Shown one piece after another: positions 26,156 through 38,100 of a DNA stretch of 64,000 nt. The stretch's first letter is position 1. Every line of letters begins with the position of its first letter. A program made the translations under genes and the position numbers. Below the pieces are notes generated by a model. The model was not told where the DNA came from and searched no databases. It saw only the letters and a list, made by a program, of their open reading frames with translations. Source of the stretch: CAZUMW01 sp964621615 (GTDB lineage Bacteria > Desulfobacterota > WTBG01 > CAIYCZ01 > CAIRTM01); NCBI GenBank assembly GCA_964621615.1, contig CAZUMW010000001.1:186001-250000 (forward strand), in the 5' to 3' direction.

Positions 26156-28231
26156 ATGCGCTCCCGGTACATGAGAGCGGTTACGGGTATGCTGGCGGCA
26201 GCTTTTGTATGCGCCCTGTGCGCGTGCGCCCGCCCGCATGCCCCGGTGTATGAGCGCGAAGGCAGGGTCTACGGCCGTGTGGACGGCGTCTTTACCGATA
26301 TGTGGTATGACTACTACCTGCGCGCCCTGTCATACGCAGACGGAAGGTACTGGGAGGATGCCGTCGCCGATTTGCGCGAGGCGATCGCCCTGCGCGACGA
26401 TGACCGCCGCCGCGCGCGCACCTACGGCATGCACTTTCTGGACTATTTCCCCAACCGCGAGCTGGGCGTGTGCTATTATCACACCGGCGACTACCGGGCC
26501 GCTGTCGGGGCGCTCGAGGCTTCGCTTGCCTCGTTTGCCACGGCCAAGGCCCGCCTGTACCTGAACATGTCCCGAAAAAAGCTCCTTGAGCAGACAGGCG
26601 GTGATACACGGCCGCCTGTTTTGACCATCACCTCACCGGCCGGTCCCGCTGTCACCCGCGACCGCTTCATTACCGTGTCGGGCACCGCCCGCGACGACAC
26701 CTATGTTTCGGCCATCCGCTGCAACGGAGATGCAGAGACGCTTGCGCTTGCCCGGCCCGCCCACCGCTTCAGCCGCCGCGTTGCGCTGCAGCCGGGAGCA
26801 AATATCATACGGGTCCGGGCGGAGGACCTGCTGGGGCGCCTGTCGCCGCCTGCTGCCATCGAGGTGGTTTCAGACCGGGAAGGCCCGCTGGTGTCACTTG
26901 CCGCACACGCCGGTGCTTCAGGGGACATCAGGCTGCGTGTCGCGGCCTACGATGCCTCCGCCGTCACGCGCATCACCCTGGCCGGGCGCGATCTGTCCGT
27001 TTCGCCCGCCCGGTTTGTGACAATCGATAATGAGCCGGTTTCCCGCAGGCTGTTCGGCCCGGAGGGGCATCTGCGCCTTCAGGTGGAGGACCGGGCGGGC
27101 AACATCACCGTTGCCGAGGTATGCCTGCCCGGAACCGGCGCCGGGGCGCGCACGCGCCTGCCGCTTCTTGCACGCGCGGGGGCCGGGCTGCCGCCCATGT
27201 CCCTGCCGGGCGCTGCAGACCGGGACCTTGCCGTTGAGATAACCGGCATCGAGGACGGCCGGGAGGTTTTTTTGAAGGAGGTGTTTGTCGAGGGCTATGT
27301 CCGCGCGCCCCGGGGCATCCGCTCGATCAGCGTAAACGGCATACCCCTTGTCGACAGCGGCGGCGATGAATCCCTTGCGGCATTTCTGCGGGAGTGTGCC
27401 GGCTCAAAGCAAAAGGGCCTTTATTTCAGCAGAATCGTTTCCCTTTCAGAAGGGGAAAACCGCATAACGATCCGGGCAGAGGACCGCTCCGGGGAGTATG
27501 TGCAGCGGGTGCTGCGCATCGTGCGCACGGTGCCGACGGTGCACCGGGTGTCCATGCGCCTGGGGGTGGCGGTGTACCCGTTTGAGGAAAAGCGCAGCCC
27601 GGCCGGGCCGGTCAGCGACTATGTGTATACCAACCTGCTTCACAGCCTGGTGCGCCAGCGGCGCTTCAACGTGCTTGAGCGCGAGGCCATCGAGCAGCTG
27701 CTGCTCGAGCAGCAGATGAGCATGCGGAAGGTGTTCGATCAAAAAACATCTGCGCGGCTGGGAAAGCTGCTTGCCGCCGATGCGGTTATGGTTGGTGAGA
27801 TTTATGCGGCCGAAAACCGGGTGGAGATTGTCGTCCGCATGGTCGACACCGAGACCTCGGTGGTGCTTGCCGAAAACGATGCCTACTGGGAAAAGGCGGT
27901 CAGCGTTGAGCTGGATGAGGTCATCAACGGCCTGGCGCTCAAATTCAATCAGGACTTTCCCCTGCGCGAGGGCAGCATTGTCGACATGCGGTCCGGCAGC
28001 GCCGTCTGCGATCTGGGCAGCAGCGTGCTGCGCCGCGGCATGAAGCTGGTTGTCTTCCGCGAGGGCGAGCCGGTGATCCACCCGGTCACCGGCAAATCTC
28101 TGGGCGCCCCCACAGAGGAGCTGGGCGTGGTTCGGGCCGATGAGATCTATGATGACTTTTCGCTTGCCGAGGTGATAAAAACGTTTGGGCCTGATGCAGT
28201 CTCCTCAGGTCAGCTGGTGATTGTCAAGTAA
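26156..28231 (+). CDS. Lipoprotein with TPR-like, Ig-like and C-terminal CsgG/FlgO domains
   Basis: 691 aa from ATG 26156 (AGAGG nine bases upstream; 13 bases after the TIR stop). The N-terminal hydrophobic segment ends at L-C-A-C, a usable lipobox. Residues ~45-145 look like TPR helices (YYLRALSYADGRYWEDAVADL, GDYRAAVGALEASL). Two beta-rich modules follow (~150-240 and ~360-460; PPVLTITSPAG, VSGTARD). The C-terminus has a CsgG/curli-assembly-like domain (LGVAVYPFEE, VLEREAIEQLLLEQQMS, LLAADAVMVGEIY). It likely sits in the outer or inner membrane facing the periplasm and could pair with the CsgG-like part of the TIR protein. Confidence 0.75.
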   Translation: MRSRYMRAVTGMLAAAFVCALCACARPHAPVYEREGRVYGRVDGVFTDMWYDYYLRALSYADGRYWEDAVADLREAIALRDDDRRRARTYGMHFLDYFPNRELGVCYYHTGDYRAAVGALEASLASFATAKARLYLNMSRKKLLEQTGGDTRPPVLTITSPAGPAVTRDRFITVSGTARDDTYVSAIRCNGDAETLALARPAHRFSRRVALQPGANIIRVRAEDLLGRLSPPAAIEVVSDREGPLVSLAAHAGASGDIRLRVAAYDASAVTRITLAGRDLSVSPARFVTIDNEPVSRRLFGPEGHLRLQVEDRAGNITVAEVCLPGTGAGARTRLPLLARAGAGLPPMSLPGAADRDLAVEITGIEDGREVFLKEVFVEGYVRAPRGIRSISVNGIPLVDSGGDESLAAFLRECAGSKQKGLYFSRIVSLSEGENRITIRAEDRSGEYVQRVLRIVRTVPTVHRVSMRLGVAVYPFEEKRSPAGPVSDYVYTNLLHSLVRQRRFNVLEREAIEQLLLEQQMSMRKVFDQKTSARLGKLLAADAVMVGEIYAAENRVEIVVRMVDTETSVVLAENDAYWEKAVSVELDEVINGLALKFNQDFPLREGSIVDMRSGSAVCDLGSSVLRRGMKLVVFREGEPVIHPVTGKSLGAPTEELGVVRADEIYDDFSLAEVIKTFGPDAVSSGQLVIVK

Positions 28232-28384
28232 CAGGCGTGTCTCCGGACCGGGCCTGACCACTATGGGGGGGAACATCATACAAGGCAGCACATTAAATAA
28301 TTATTTTTTTCGCGCCCGTTTGGTGAAGGGGGCGTATGAGGGATTTTCTGTGGGCGTTTCTATAACACAAACAAGGGAGCTGCC

Positions 28385-29713
28385 GTGAAACATGCCTGCC
28401 GGTACCTGTCGCTGCTGCTGTTGTGTCTGATGCCGGTGCCGCCGGCGCCGGCCCAGCAGATACCCCAGCGGGCCACCATCACCTCCTCTCCGAACCCGGT
28501 GGGATCGGGCGCCCGGGCCATGGGCATGGGGGGCGCTTTTATCGCGGTGGCAGACGATGCCACGGCCGCCTCCTGGAACCCGGCAGGCCTTACCCAGCTG
28601 CGAAAGCCCGAGTTTTCTTTTGCCCTGTCCCACATGCGGCGCCGCGAGGATTTCAGCTCGCGCGCGCATCCCGAGGCGGGCGGCATGCAGAAGACCCGCA
28701 TGCGCGATCTGAACTATATGAGCTTTGTGTGGCCCTTTGAGCTGTGCAGCCGGGTGATGGTTGTCTCAATCAACTACCAGCACCTGTATGATTTTGACAG
28801 GAATGTCTCGGGCGAGTTCATCGCCCGGCAGGGCGATTTCCGGTTTGCCGAAGAGGCCGATTTCCGGCAGCGGGGCCGGCTGAGCACGCTGTCGCCCGCC
28901 TTTGCGGTAAAGATAACCCCGCGCCTGTCGCTGGGCCTTACCCTCAATATCTGGACCGACAAGCTGTTCTGGCGAAACGGCTGGGAGTCGGACGCCGTTG
29001 TGAAGGGAAGCACCGCCTTCAAGCGCAGAATATCAACGCGCTTTACCTCTATCGACCGCAACCGCTACTATGATTTTTCGGGCGTCAATATGCACATCGG
29101 CCTGCTGTGGCGCGCAACCGGCAGGCTGACCCTGGGCGCGGTAATAAAAACGCCGTTTACGGCCACCATGGAGCATGAGCGGGTGGTGCGGGTCGTAACC
29201 AGCAACCGCCGCGGCCGCACCGGCAACGAGTTCCGCACGGACGAAAACGTGGACCTTGAGATGCCCCTTTCCTACGGAATCGGGGCGGCCGTGCGCCTGA
29301 GCGATGCGCTTTCCCTGTCGCTTGATGTTTTCCGGACCGAGTGGGACCACTTTGTGCTCGAGGACGGCAGCGGCAGGCGCATGAGCCCCGTAACCGGGCG
29401 GCCCACGCACGAAACGCGGGTGGACCCCACCCACCAGGTGCGCCTGGGTGCCGAGTATCTGTTTATTTTCAAGAACACCGTTGTGCCGCTTCGCTGCGGG
29501 CTGTTCTATGACCCCGAGCCCTCCGAAAAAAGCCCCGAGGATTTCTGGGGATTCTCCGTGGGGGCGGGCATCAGCCTCGGGCCGGCGGTGATTGACTGCG
29601 CATACCGGTTTCGCCGCGGTGAGGATGTGGAGGGCGAGGTGCTCGATATCCCCTCGGCCGAAGCCGATGTGACCCAGCACCTGTTCATGCTGTCGGTTAT
29701 TTATCATTTTTGA
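28385..29713 (+). CDS. OmpP1/FadL- or PorV-like outer-membrane beta-barrel protein
   Basis: 442 aa with an N-terminal signal peptide (MKHACRYLSLLLLCLMP...APA). Mature start has SSPNPVGSGARAMGMGGAFIAVADD and AASWNPAGLTQL, the characteristic plug-proximal segment of FadL/TodX and PorV-like proteins. Amphipathic strands continue to a C-terminal aromatic residue (YHF). FadL proteins import hydrophobic compounds; PorV-like ones assist secretion. GTG start with GGGAG upstream. It closes the TIR/CsgG cluster, suggesting that the system reaches the outer membrane. Confidence 0.8.
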   Translation: MKHACRYLSLLLLCLMPVPPAPAQQIPQRATITSSPNPVGSGARAMGMGGAFIAVADDATAASWNPAGLTQLRKPEFSFALSHMRRREDFSSRAHPEAGGMQKTRMRDLNYMSFVWPFELCSRVMVVSINYQHLYDFDRNVSGEFIARQGDFRFAEEADFRQRGRLSTLSPAFAVKITPRLSLGLTLNIWTDKLFWRNGWESDAVVKGSTAFKRRISTRFTSIDRNRYYDFSGVNMHIGLLWRATGRLTLGAVIKTPFTATMEHERVVRVVTSNRRGRTGNEFRTDENVDLEMPLSYGIGAAVRLSDALSLSLDVFRTEWDHFVLEDGSGRRMSPVTGRPTHETRVDPTHQVRLGAEYLFIFKNTVVPLRCGLFYDPEPSEKSPEDFWGFSVGAGISLGPAVIDCAYRFRRGEDVEGEVLDIPSAEADVTQHLFMLSVIYHF

Positions 29714-30020
29714 TTGTTTTCAGGTAAAACCATTTTCATGAAAAATTACATAGTATTTAGATTTATTTGGTTAAGTCCTGAATGTTTATATTGACCAAAT
29801 ATGTAGTAGACCGTAAAATAAATTAAATATAAATTTTTAATAATGTTTACCGCTATTTATTGTTTTTGTTCGTTAACTAAAAATCGCCTGCAAGGCAAAC
29901 CGTATTGATCCGTATAGAGCGCGCAGAAGGTGTGTGATCGGCGCATGGTCCACTGCCGCAGCGCTCATGGAAGATGCTTTTTAATAAAATTATCACTATT
30001 TCAACAAAGGAGATACAGCA
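29714..30020. other. A+T-rich intergenic region
   Basis: About 307 bases, strikingly A+T-rich against the G+C-rich genes on its left. I see no ORF and no RNA gene; SD AAGGAG lies just before the next ATG. Probably a promoter region and the right border of the accessory cluster. Confidence 0.4.
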
Positions 30021-31970
30021 ATGAACCAAGCGAAACTGTTTTTCACCATGATGCTGTGTGGAGTGGTCCTTCTGGCCGCCGGGGCTGCCTGGGGGGCGGA
30101 GTTTCATGTGGAGCAAAACAACAAGGACCAGCTTGCCGCCGCACTGGAGACAGCAGAGCGAAACAGCGAACCGGACACAATTTACCTGGCCGCGGGCACC
30201 TACAACGGCTCATTCGGATACCATGCCGAGGAATCGGATGCCGACCAGGCCCTGACCATCAGGCCCGAAAACGGGCTGAACAGGGGCCAGGTCATTTTGG
30301 ACGGAAACCTCGACGGAGTGCGCGGCCGCTGCCTCTCTCTCACCACCGCCGGCAGCGGGGATTTTACCTTGGAAAAAATCACCTGCGCCAACGGCAGGGT
30401 TTACAATGGCAAAGGGGCCGGTGCACAGATCGACACCAACGGCGACGTGTCGGTGACCGACTGCGCCTTTACCGGCAACATGCTGCAGTATAATGTCCCT
30501 CACGGAGGTGTATATGGCGGCGGCATCTACGTTGCAAACGCCGCCACGTTTGCGTTCAGAAACTGCACCATCAGCGGCAGCTATGGCGATTATTGTGGAG
30601 ATAATGGCGGTGCTGGTGGCATAGCGATGTATGTCACCGGGGTGAGCAGTACAGAGGTGCGCGACTCAAGCTTCAGCAACTCGTCAGGCGAAAACTATTC
30701 GAATTCGATTGTGAGAATTGGTTCCATTTCCGTCACTGTGGAGGGCTGCAGCATTGCAAACAACCAGAGTTATCACTGGCGTCTACTCGAGATCGATAGT
30801 GCCGACACCGTTACTATGCATAACAACAGCATTACCGGAAATACTTTAGAATACGATGGTGTAGGCACCATCAATATTGACCCTAACCGCAGCGCCAGCG
30901 TTACCCTGACCAACAACACCATCACCAACAACGAAGTGGGTGGTAATTACGGCGGTGTCTATGTCGGAATGGCCGGCAACGGCAGTCAGTTGACCTTCAC
31001 CGGCAACACCGTGTCCGGAAACAAAGCCTCGGCGACCTATGGTGGCGCCTGTCTAAGTATTAATGAAGGTTATACCGGAACGATCATCTGCAGCAACAAC
31101 GTGATCGAAAACAACACCGCCGGCAGCGATAACAGTTTCGGGGGCCTTCGGATACTGGCCAACAACAGCGGCAGCACCGTTGAGTTCAGCGGCAACCGCA
31201 TCGCAGACAACTCGGCAGGAAGAAACTATGGCGGCGCCTGTGTGTCTAGCGGCCTGGTTAGTGCTGTCAATAACGTGATTATCGGAAACCAGGCCCCGCA
31301 GCTCGGTGGCCTGTACCTCTACGCCTACAACGATCTGCACTTCATCAACAACACGATTGCCGGCAACAGCGACTCCGACGAGGTCGGCGGTGCCAGTCTG
31401 GGGGTTACCTCGGGACACACCGGCCATTTTTACAACAACATCATCTGGGGTAACACCTCCTCCGGTGGTTTTGACGACCTGTATTTACATGGGTCCGGCA
31501 GTAAATACGGCTACAACAACAATGTGGGCGAAACCTACGGCATCTGGGACGCCTCGGGGGGCAACACCGCCAATGACCCGCTGTTTGCCGACGCAGCCAA
31601 CAGCGACTACCACCTGAGCGCCGGCTCCCTGTGCCTCAATGCCGGCGACAATGCAGCGCCCGGCATTCCCGATAAAGACCACGACAACGGCACCCGCATC
31701 TGCGACGGGGCGGTCGACCAGGGCGCCTACGAGCACTGCACCGATGCGCTGCATCCGGCAGACGTAAACACCGATTGGGTCATCAGCGCCGATGAATATG
31801 CTAATTATGCCGATGCCTGGAAGGCGGGCGACACCTGGCCGGTGAGCCCCAGCCCGATCCCCATCGACTATGTGACCAGGGCAGGCTACCTGCAGCAGCA
31901 AAGCGGCGGCCAGTACCACAACATCGGCGGCGGCAAGCCGTTGTGCTGGGAGGCGGGAACTGCGCCGTAG
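30021..31970 (+). CDS. Secreted right-handed beta-helix protein with dockerin-like tail
   Basis: 649 aa. Signal peptide (MNQAKLFFTMMLCGVVLLAAGAAWG, with cleavage likely after ...AWGA). Residues ~35-560 carry pectate-lyase-like parallel beta-helix repeats: a CSLREA-like start (DTIYLAAGTYNGS) followed by many N-N-x-I/V-x-G/N-N rungs (CTISGS, NNSITGN, NNTITNN, NNVIENN, NNIIWGN). Near the C-terminus lies an EF-hand-like DVNTDWVISADEYANYADAW, reminiscent of a dockerin half, then PIPIDYVTRAGYLQQQSGG...PLCW, a conserved-looking tail that may act in sorting. Substrate unknown; a surface polysaccharide-binding or adhesin role is likely. Confidence 0.78.
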   Translation: MNQAKLFFTMMLCGVVLLAAGAAWGAEFHVEQNNKDQLAAALETAERNSEPDTIYLAAGTYNGSFGYHAEESDADQALTIRPENGLNRGQVILDGNLDGVRGRCLSLTTAGSGDFTLEKITCANGRVYNGKGAGAQIDTNGDVSVTDCAFTGNMLQYNVPHGGVYGGGIYVANAATFAFRNCTISGSYGDYCGDNGGAGGIAMYVTGVSSTEVRDSSFSNSSGENYSNSIVRIGSISVTVEGCSIANNQSYHWRLLEIDSADTVTMHNNSITGNTLEYDGVGTINIDPNRSASVTLTNNTITNNEVGGNYGGVYVGMAGNGSQLTFTGNTVSGNKASATYGGACLSINEGYTGTIICSNNVIENNTAGSDNSFGGLRILANNSGSTVEFSGNRIADNSAGRNYGGACVSSGLVSAVNNVIIGNQAPQLGGLYLYAYNDLHFINNTIAGNSDSDEVGGASLGVTSGHTGHFYNNIIWGNTSSGGFDDLYLHGSGSKYGYNNNVGETYGIWDASGGNTANDPLFADAANSDYHLSAGSLCLNAGDNAAPGIPDKDHDNGTRICDGAVDQGAYEHCTDALHPADVNTDWVISADEYANYADAWKAGDTWPVSPSPIPIDYVTRAGYLQQQSGGQYHNIGGGKPLCWEAGTAP

Positions 31971-31986
31971 GGAGGGAAAAATATAA

Positions 31987-32065
31987 ATCCCCCTCGGTCC
32001 CCCTTTGCAATTAACGCCAAATGGCACAATTATAAAGGGGGAGGAAACTTTAGGAAGGGGTGGTG
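31987..32065. repeat. Inverted CCCCCTTT/AAAGGGGG element
   Basis: Two C-rich boxes (AATCCCCCTCGG, then CCCCCTTT 31999-32006) face AAAGGGGG (32034-32041) and a nearby AAGGGG. Resembles dispersed short inverted repeats that recur between bacterial genes. Distinct from the REP family. Confidence 0.45.
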
Positions 32066-32151
32066 GACATACACCCGCGGGAACCTTTAACGGGAAAGAT
32101 GAAGCGGGTTCTTTGCCTCACAAAAGAATAAAGGAACATTAGTCATATACA

Positions 32152-35100
32152 ATGGTTAAATTTGTTGGAAAATTCATAATCTCTTTGTTCTTGTTCTCCT
32201 TTGCAGGCCCCCCGGCCCTGGCCCAGCAGGTTGCCGCGCCAGAGTTCGACCCGCCGGTTGTCACGGAGGTTCCGGTGACGGTCGAAATCACCTGTGACAC
32301 GCCCGGCGCAGACATCTATTACACCACCGACGGCAGTCTGCCGGACAATCAGACCGCCGAAGAGTACGCCGGCGGTATTTTCTACGATGAAAACACCGCG
32401 CGCATTTCCCTGCGCGCACGGGCCTGGGCCGACGGGATTCCCGGCGACGCGGCACGGCTTTCCTGGGTTGCCCCGCTCGATCCGGTTCCGGCCACGCTGG
32501 CCCGCACCATAGACAATAACACCACCTGCCGCCCCACGGTGAGCATCGACATTTCATTGTATGTCACCCGGACAGTATATGCATATGCTCTTGCGGAAAC
32601 CCTGCCCCCGGGCGTTGCACCGGCTGATATCAGCCAGGGGGGCGAGTGGGACGCTGATACCCGCACGATCCGCTGGGGGCCGTTTCAGGACGGTGCGGAC
32701 CGAACCGTGCAGTATGACCTTACCGGTACGGATATGTCTTTTGTCCCGCAGGGGGTAGCCGGTTTCAACGGCCGGGTTCTGGCGGTGCCGGATGCCGGCG
32801 GCGTGACAATCGCCTTTGCACCCGTTACCCCCGAAATCGTTGCCGCCCCGGTGTTGACCCCGGCGTCCGGCACGGTGCCTGTTGAGGTCACCATCAGCTG
32901 CGCAACCGATGGTGCCGCCGTCTACTACACGACCGACGGCAGCGAGCCGGACGAGAGCAGCATCCCTTATAACAACAGCACGCTGCAGCTTGACGATAGA
33001 GCGGTGCTGCGGGCCCGGGCCTATAAAGACGAAATGGCGCCAAGCGCGGTTTCGTCTGCTGCCTATGATGTCCCGCTGCCCTACACCGCGCTTTCACGCA
33101 GCGTCGCCGATGCGGGGTCCTGTCCGGTATCGGTAAGCCTGGCGGTGCGCCCGGCTGCTTCAGTGGCTGTCTGGGCGGCACAGGAGCAGCTTCCTGCGGG
33201 GCTTATGGCACAAAACATCAGCCATGGCGGCACCTTTGACGAGGTCAACAACCGCATCACCTGGGGGCCCTTCAGCGACAGCGACAACAGAACGCTGACC
33301 TATACGGTGGTGTCTCTGCCGATTGGCCTCGACTACCGCCTCAGCGGGCGGGTGAGCTTTGACGGCAGGGGGATTGCCGTTGAGCAGCACGCGCTGATTA
33401 CCCCCGCCTGCACCGAACGGGTCGCGACCCCGGTAATCACCCCGGCCTCCGGGACAGCGGTGCCCGTTGATGTGACCATTTCCTGTGATACGGATAATGC
33501 GAGTATCCATTACACGACCGACGGAAGCCCGCCCACCCGGCATTCGGCAGCATATGATAACGGCACCGGCCTGCATTTTGATTCGCCGGTAACCGTGAAA
33601 GCACGCGCTTACAAAAACGGTGTGTATTTCAGTGAAATCGCAGCGGCCACCTACCCCCCGGTTTTTACGTATGGAGTTCCCCGGCGCAGCATTATCGACA
33701 GACTCGATGACTGCACTGCAGATATAACCGTTGAGGTCCATCCCCGGCCCGGCACGAAAAGCTATGCGGTGGAGGAGCAGCTGCCGGTCGGCCTGCGCCC
33801 GCTTGACGGCACCATCAGCAACGGCGGTATATGGGATGAAGCCTCGCGCACTGTACGGTGGGGCTGCTTTGATGACAACAGCTCCCGGGCCCTGCAGTAT
33901 GCGGTCACCGGATTTCAGGGTACCTACCGGGTGTCCGGCCGCGGCAGCCTTGACGGCCGAAGCGAAACAACCGAGAACGACACCGTGGTCGTGATAAAAT
34001 GCAACCCGCCGCCGGAGCAGGCTGAAGTCCCGGTGTTTGACCCGCCGGGCGGCACGCAGATACCCTGGGACGGATCGCTCACGGTGACGATGACCTGCCC
34101 CACCCCTGATGCCGCTCTCTACTACACGACGGACGGCAGTGCCCCGGACAATGAAAGCGGGACAGGGCCCGTGTCAAGCGGGTATGAGCTGTCATTATCA
34201 ACGGCAGCGGCTTTGCAGGCCCGGGCCTATGTCCCCGGGATGATTCCCGGTCCGGCATCAGCGGCCTGGTATCCAAAAGAGCCCGGTCCCGACGATCTGG
34301 TTGATCATGCCGGGGTGCTGAACAATGTGACCGACAACAGCACGTGCGCTCCCACAGTCAACCTGCACGTCACGCGCGACAGCCATGTTACCTGCTGGGC
34401 CGCAGAGGAGGCCGTGCCGCCCGGGGTGATTCCTCTGAATATAAGTGATGACGGCACCTGGGATAACAGCTCACGCATTATCAGATGGGGACCTTTTTTC
34501 GACGCGGATAACCGCACGCTGACCTATGATGTATCCGGGCCCGACATGTCATGGCCGCGGACGACCCGGATGAGCTACGACGGCCGTTCCTTCAGGCCCG
34601 TGACTGCCGGTCAGGTGACCATCTTGTGTGAGGATACGATCCGGCAGGTCGCCACGCCCGCCTTTGACCCGCCGGACGGCACGGTGATACCGCCCGACGG
34701 CACGCTTGAGGTAACGATAATCTGCGCCACTGACAACGCCTCGATTCGCTACACTACTGACGGCTCCCTGCCCGATGAGACCGACCCCTTGTATGACGGA
34801 CCGCTTTTAATTGACAGCGAAACCTTTCTGCGGGCCCGGGCCTACAAGGACGGTATGGAGCCGAGCGAGGCGGCCTTGGCGGTTTACACCGCCCAGGGGT
34901 CTCAGGCACCCATGTCGCGCATGGTCATGGTGGATGAAGCCTGTACGCCCTATGTGCGGATCAGGCTTACGCCGCTTTCCGAAGTGCGCTGCTATGCCAT
35001 GGAGGAATATGTGCCTGCGGGTATTGAGCCGGTTGAAATAACCGGCGGCGGTATCTGGGACAGCGAAGCCCGCACGCTGAAATGGGGCCCGTTTATGGAC

Positions 35101-38100
35101 AGCACCCATCGCACGCTCATGTACCGGCTCAGCGGGGCGGACGGCACCTACGACATTGAGGGGCATGTGAGCTTTGACGGGCGTCATGAGCCGCTGATCG
35201 CGGCAAGCGACAGGCAGGTGATGATATCCTGTGCCGGCGGCTCAGGCGGTGAAGATCCGGATGCCGATCCTGACGGCGACGGTCTGATAAACAGCGTCGA
35301 ATGGGACAGCTGTACCGACCCAGCCGACGGTGACACGGACGATGACGGGCTGCTGGACGGCGTCGAGGATGCAAACTACAACGGCACGGTCGATCCGGGC
35401 GAGACCGATCCCTGCAATCCGGACACCGACGGCGACGGTATTCAGGACGGCACCGAGACGGGCTACACCACCGATGATGTCTGGGGAGACACGGACCTCG
35501 GCGTGTTTGAGCCCGACAGCACGCCGCTCACCACCACCGAGCCGCTTGATCACGATTCAGACGGCGACGGCTACTCCGACGGTGAGGAGGAGCTGTGGGG
35601 AACCGACCCGAACAACGGTGGTGCATCGCCGCACTACACGCCGGGAACCTATGAGCTCGGGGGCGGCGGCGGTCAGTATGCCGGCGACGGCTCGGGCGCC
35701 AGCCCGTGGGGCAGCCTGCAGATGGCGATCCACCACATAAACGAGGGTGTGCCGGGCACCTACGTTATTAATATGGCCTCGCAGGCATTCGGCGTGGGCG
35801 GCGGCGCACCCGATCAGCAGATTACCGTTACCCAGAGCAATGTGGTGCTTCAGGGAGCGGCTGCGGGCGGCACGGTGCTGCAGGGCCAGGTCACGTCGAC
35901 CGCCTGGACCACCGGCATCGGGGTGACCGGTCATAACGTAACCATCAGGAACCTGACCATTACCGGGTTCGGCGGGCCGGGTATCATGCTGGGCGGCGGC
36001 ACGGGTACCTCGATCGACAACTGCACGGTCACCGGCAATGCCGGCGGCATTGTGATCGGGCCGGGTGCAGACAATGCGACCCTGAGCGGCAACTGCGACA
36101 TTTTCGGCAACAGCGGTGCGGGGATATCGATCGGCGGGGCGGATAACATCCGGATTCTGGGCAATATGAATTCGATTTACGACAACGGGATCGGCATCGA
36201 TATCGGCAACGGGTCAACCAATATCGACGTTCATGACAATAACATTTACTGCACCGACGGGGTTTCCCAGACGATCGGGATCCGTGCCACCGATGTGGGC
36301 AGCGGGGTACGGATATACCGCAACCACATTCACGATCACAGCGGGGCCTCACATGTGGGCATTCAGGTCAACAACACGACGTCCACGAATGCACCGGAGA
36401 TCAGCGCCAACCGGCTGATCGACAACTACTACGGTATCGAATACAATGCCGGCGCATTGGCCGCCGCTGTTTCTTCGGATATCTACAACAATCTGATCGT
36501 CAACACTGCCGGCAGCACCGTCATGCAGACCGGTGTGCGCATTGTGCAGAGCAACAGCAATCTGCAGCCCCGCATATATTTTAACACGGTTGACGATGCC
36601 CAGTCTGATGCAATATCGCTGAGCGGTTCCTCGCCCGCTGAGATAAAATATAATGCTCTTACCGATTTCAATGCCGCAGCACCGATCACTGTTGGGAGCG
36701 GCACGCCCGCTATCGACTACAACCTGTATTATGACGGTGGTGTTTACAGCGGGACCATCGGCGCCAACGATATCAACGCGGACCCGCAGTACGTGGATGC
36801 CGCAAACGACGATTACCATCTGGGCAGCGCCTCGCCCTGCGTGAATGCGGTGACCGCCACCACGTTTGTAACAGGCGACCTTGAGGGCCGGCTGCGGCCG
36901 CAGCACAGCGGCAGCGATATCGGCTGTTATGAATACTCCGACAAATACCTTCTGCAGGTTTCTGTTAACGGGTGGGCCGGCGGGGCGGTTTCCTCCGACA
37001 TCGGCGGTATCAGCACCCCGACGCAGATTGCCGCCGAATACTCCTCCGGGACGACCGTTCATCTGACCGCAACGCCTGACAGCGGGTACGGCTTTGACAA
37101 CTGGAGCGGAGATGCAACCGGCAGCAGCAATCCTTTGAGCATTAGCATGAGCGGCAACCGGCAGATTACGGCCCATTTCAGCGCCTCATCAGGCGGGTCG
37201 GGCAGCAGTACGACAACGACAACCACCACCACGACCACCGCATCCGGCGGCGGTGGCGGCGGCGGAGGAGGGGGCGGTGCCCCGCCGGCGCCCTCTTCGA
37301 CGACAACGACCAGCATTTCCGGCAGCGGGTCTGCCTCGGCCGGTGTTGATTTTACGGCCTCGCCGGTATCGGGCACAGCGCCGCTGCAGGTGTCCTTCAG
37401 CGCGATTTCTGATGCCGATATCGTGCAGTGGGAATGGGACTTCGGCGACGGCACGACCGGCGTGGGCCCCGATCCCGAACACCGCTATGATGAGCCGGGT
37501 GTCTATACGGTGTCGCTTACGGCAACGGCTGCTGATGGTACAGTTCTGTACCGGGTAAAAGAGAGTATCGTGACGGCAGGGGATGCGGGCAGCTCTTCTT
37601 TGAGCATCGCCGGTACGGTATACGGGGCCCGCGAGAAGGATGTGCCCGTGTATCTGTATCAGACCTCAGACGGCGGCAGTGCCGATGATGTGTACCGGAT
37701 TGTCGAGACCGATCAGGACGGGCTGTTTGCATTTGAATGGCTCGACCCCGGCAGGTATCTGGTGGCGCCGGTGTGCAGCAATTACCGGTTCGACCCGGTG
37801 TCAACCAGGGTTGCGCTGTACGGGGGAAGCATCGACACTGTTGAATTTATCTCCGATGTTGATGATTTGAGCATTTTTGATGCCCGGGCGAACCCCGCCC
37901 AGGTGCTTGCAAGCGGCGAACAGGCGGTGACGTTTACGGCGGAAGTGGTGACGCTTGCCGGATCGTCTGTGGAGTCTGTGCTGATCGATCTGACGCCGAT
38001 CGGCGGCGGCAGCCGCACCCCGATGGGTGATGACGGCACCGGTGCCGATGAGCAGGCAGGCGACGGCGTGTACACCTGCAGCGCACCGGTTGCCCAGGGT

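Noticed and set aside
29880..29945. c-di-GMP-I-like sequence upstream of the beta-helix gene
   Set aside because: Contains GGCAAACC but the following stem and GACGCAAAGCC are missing.
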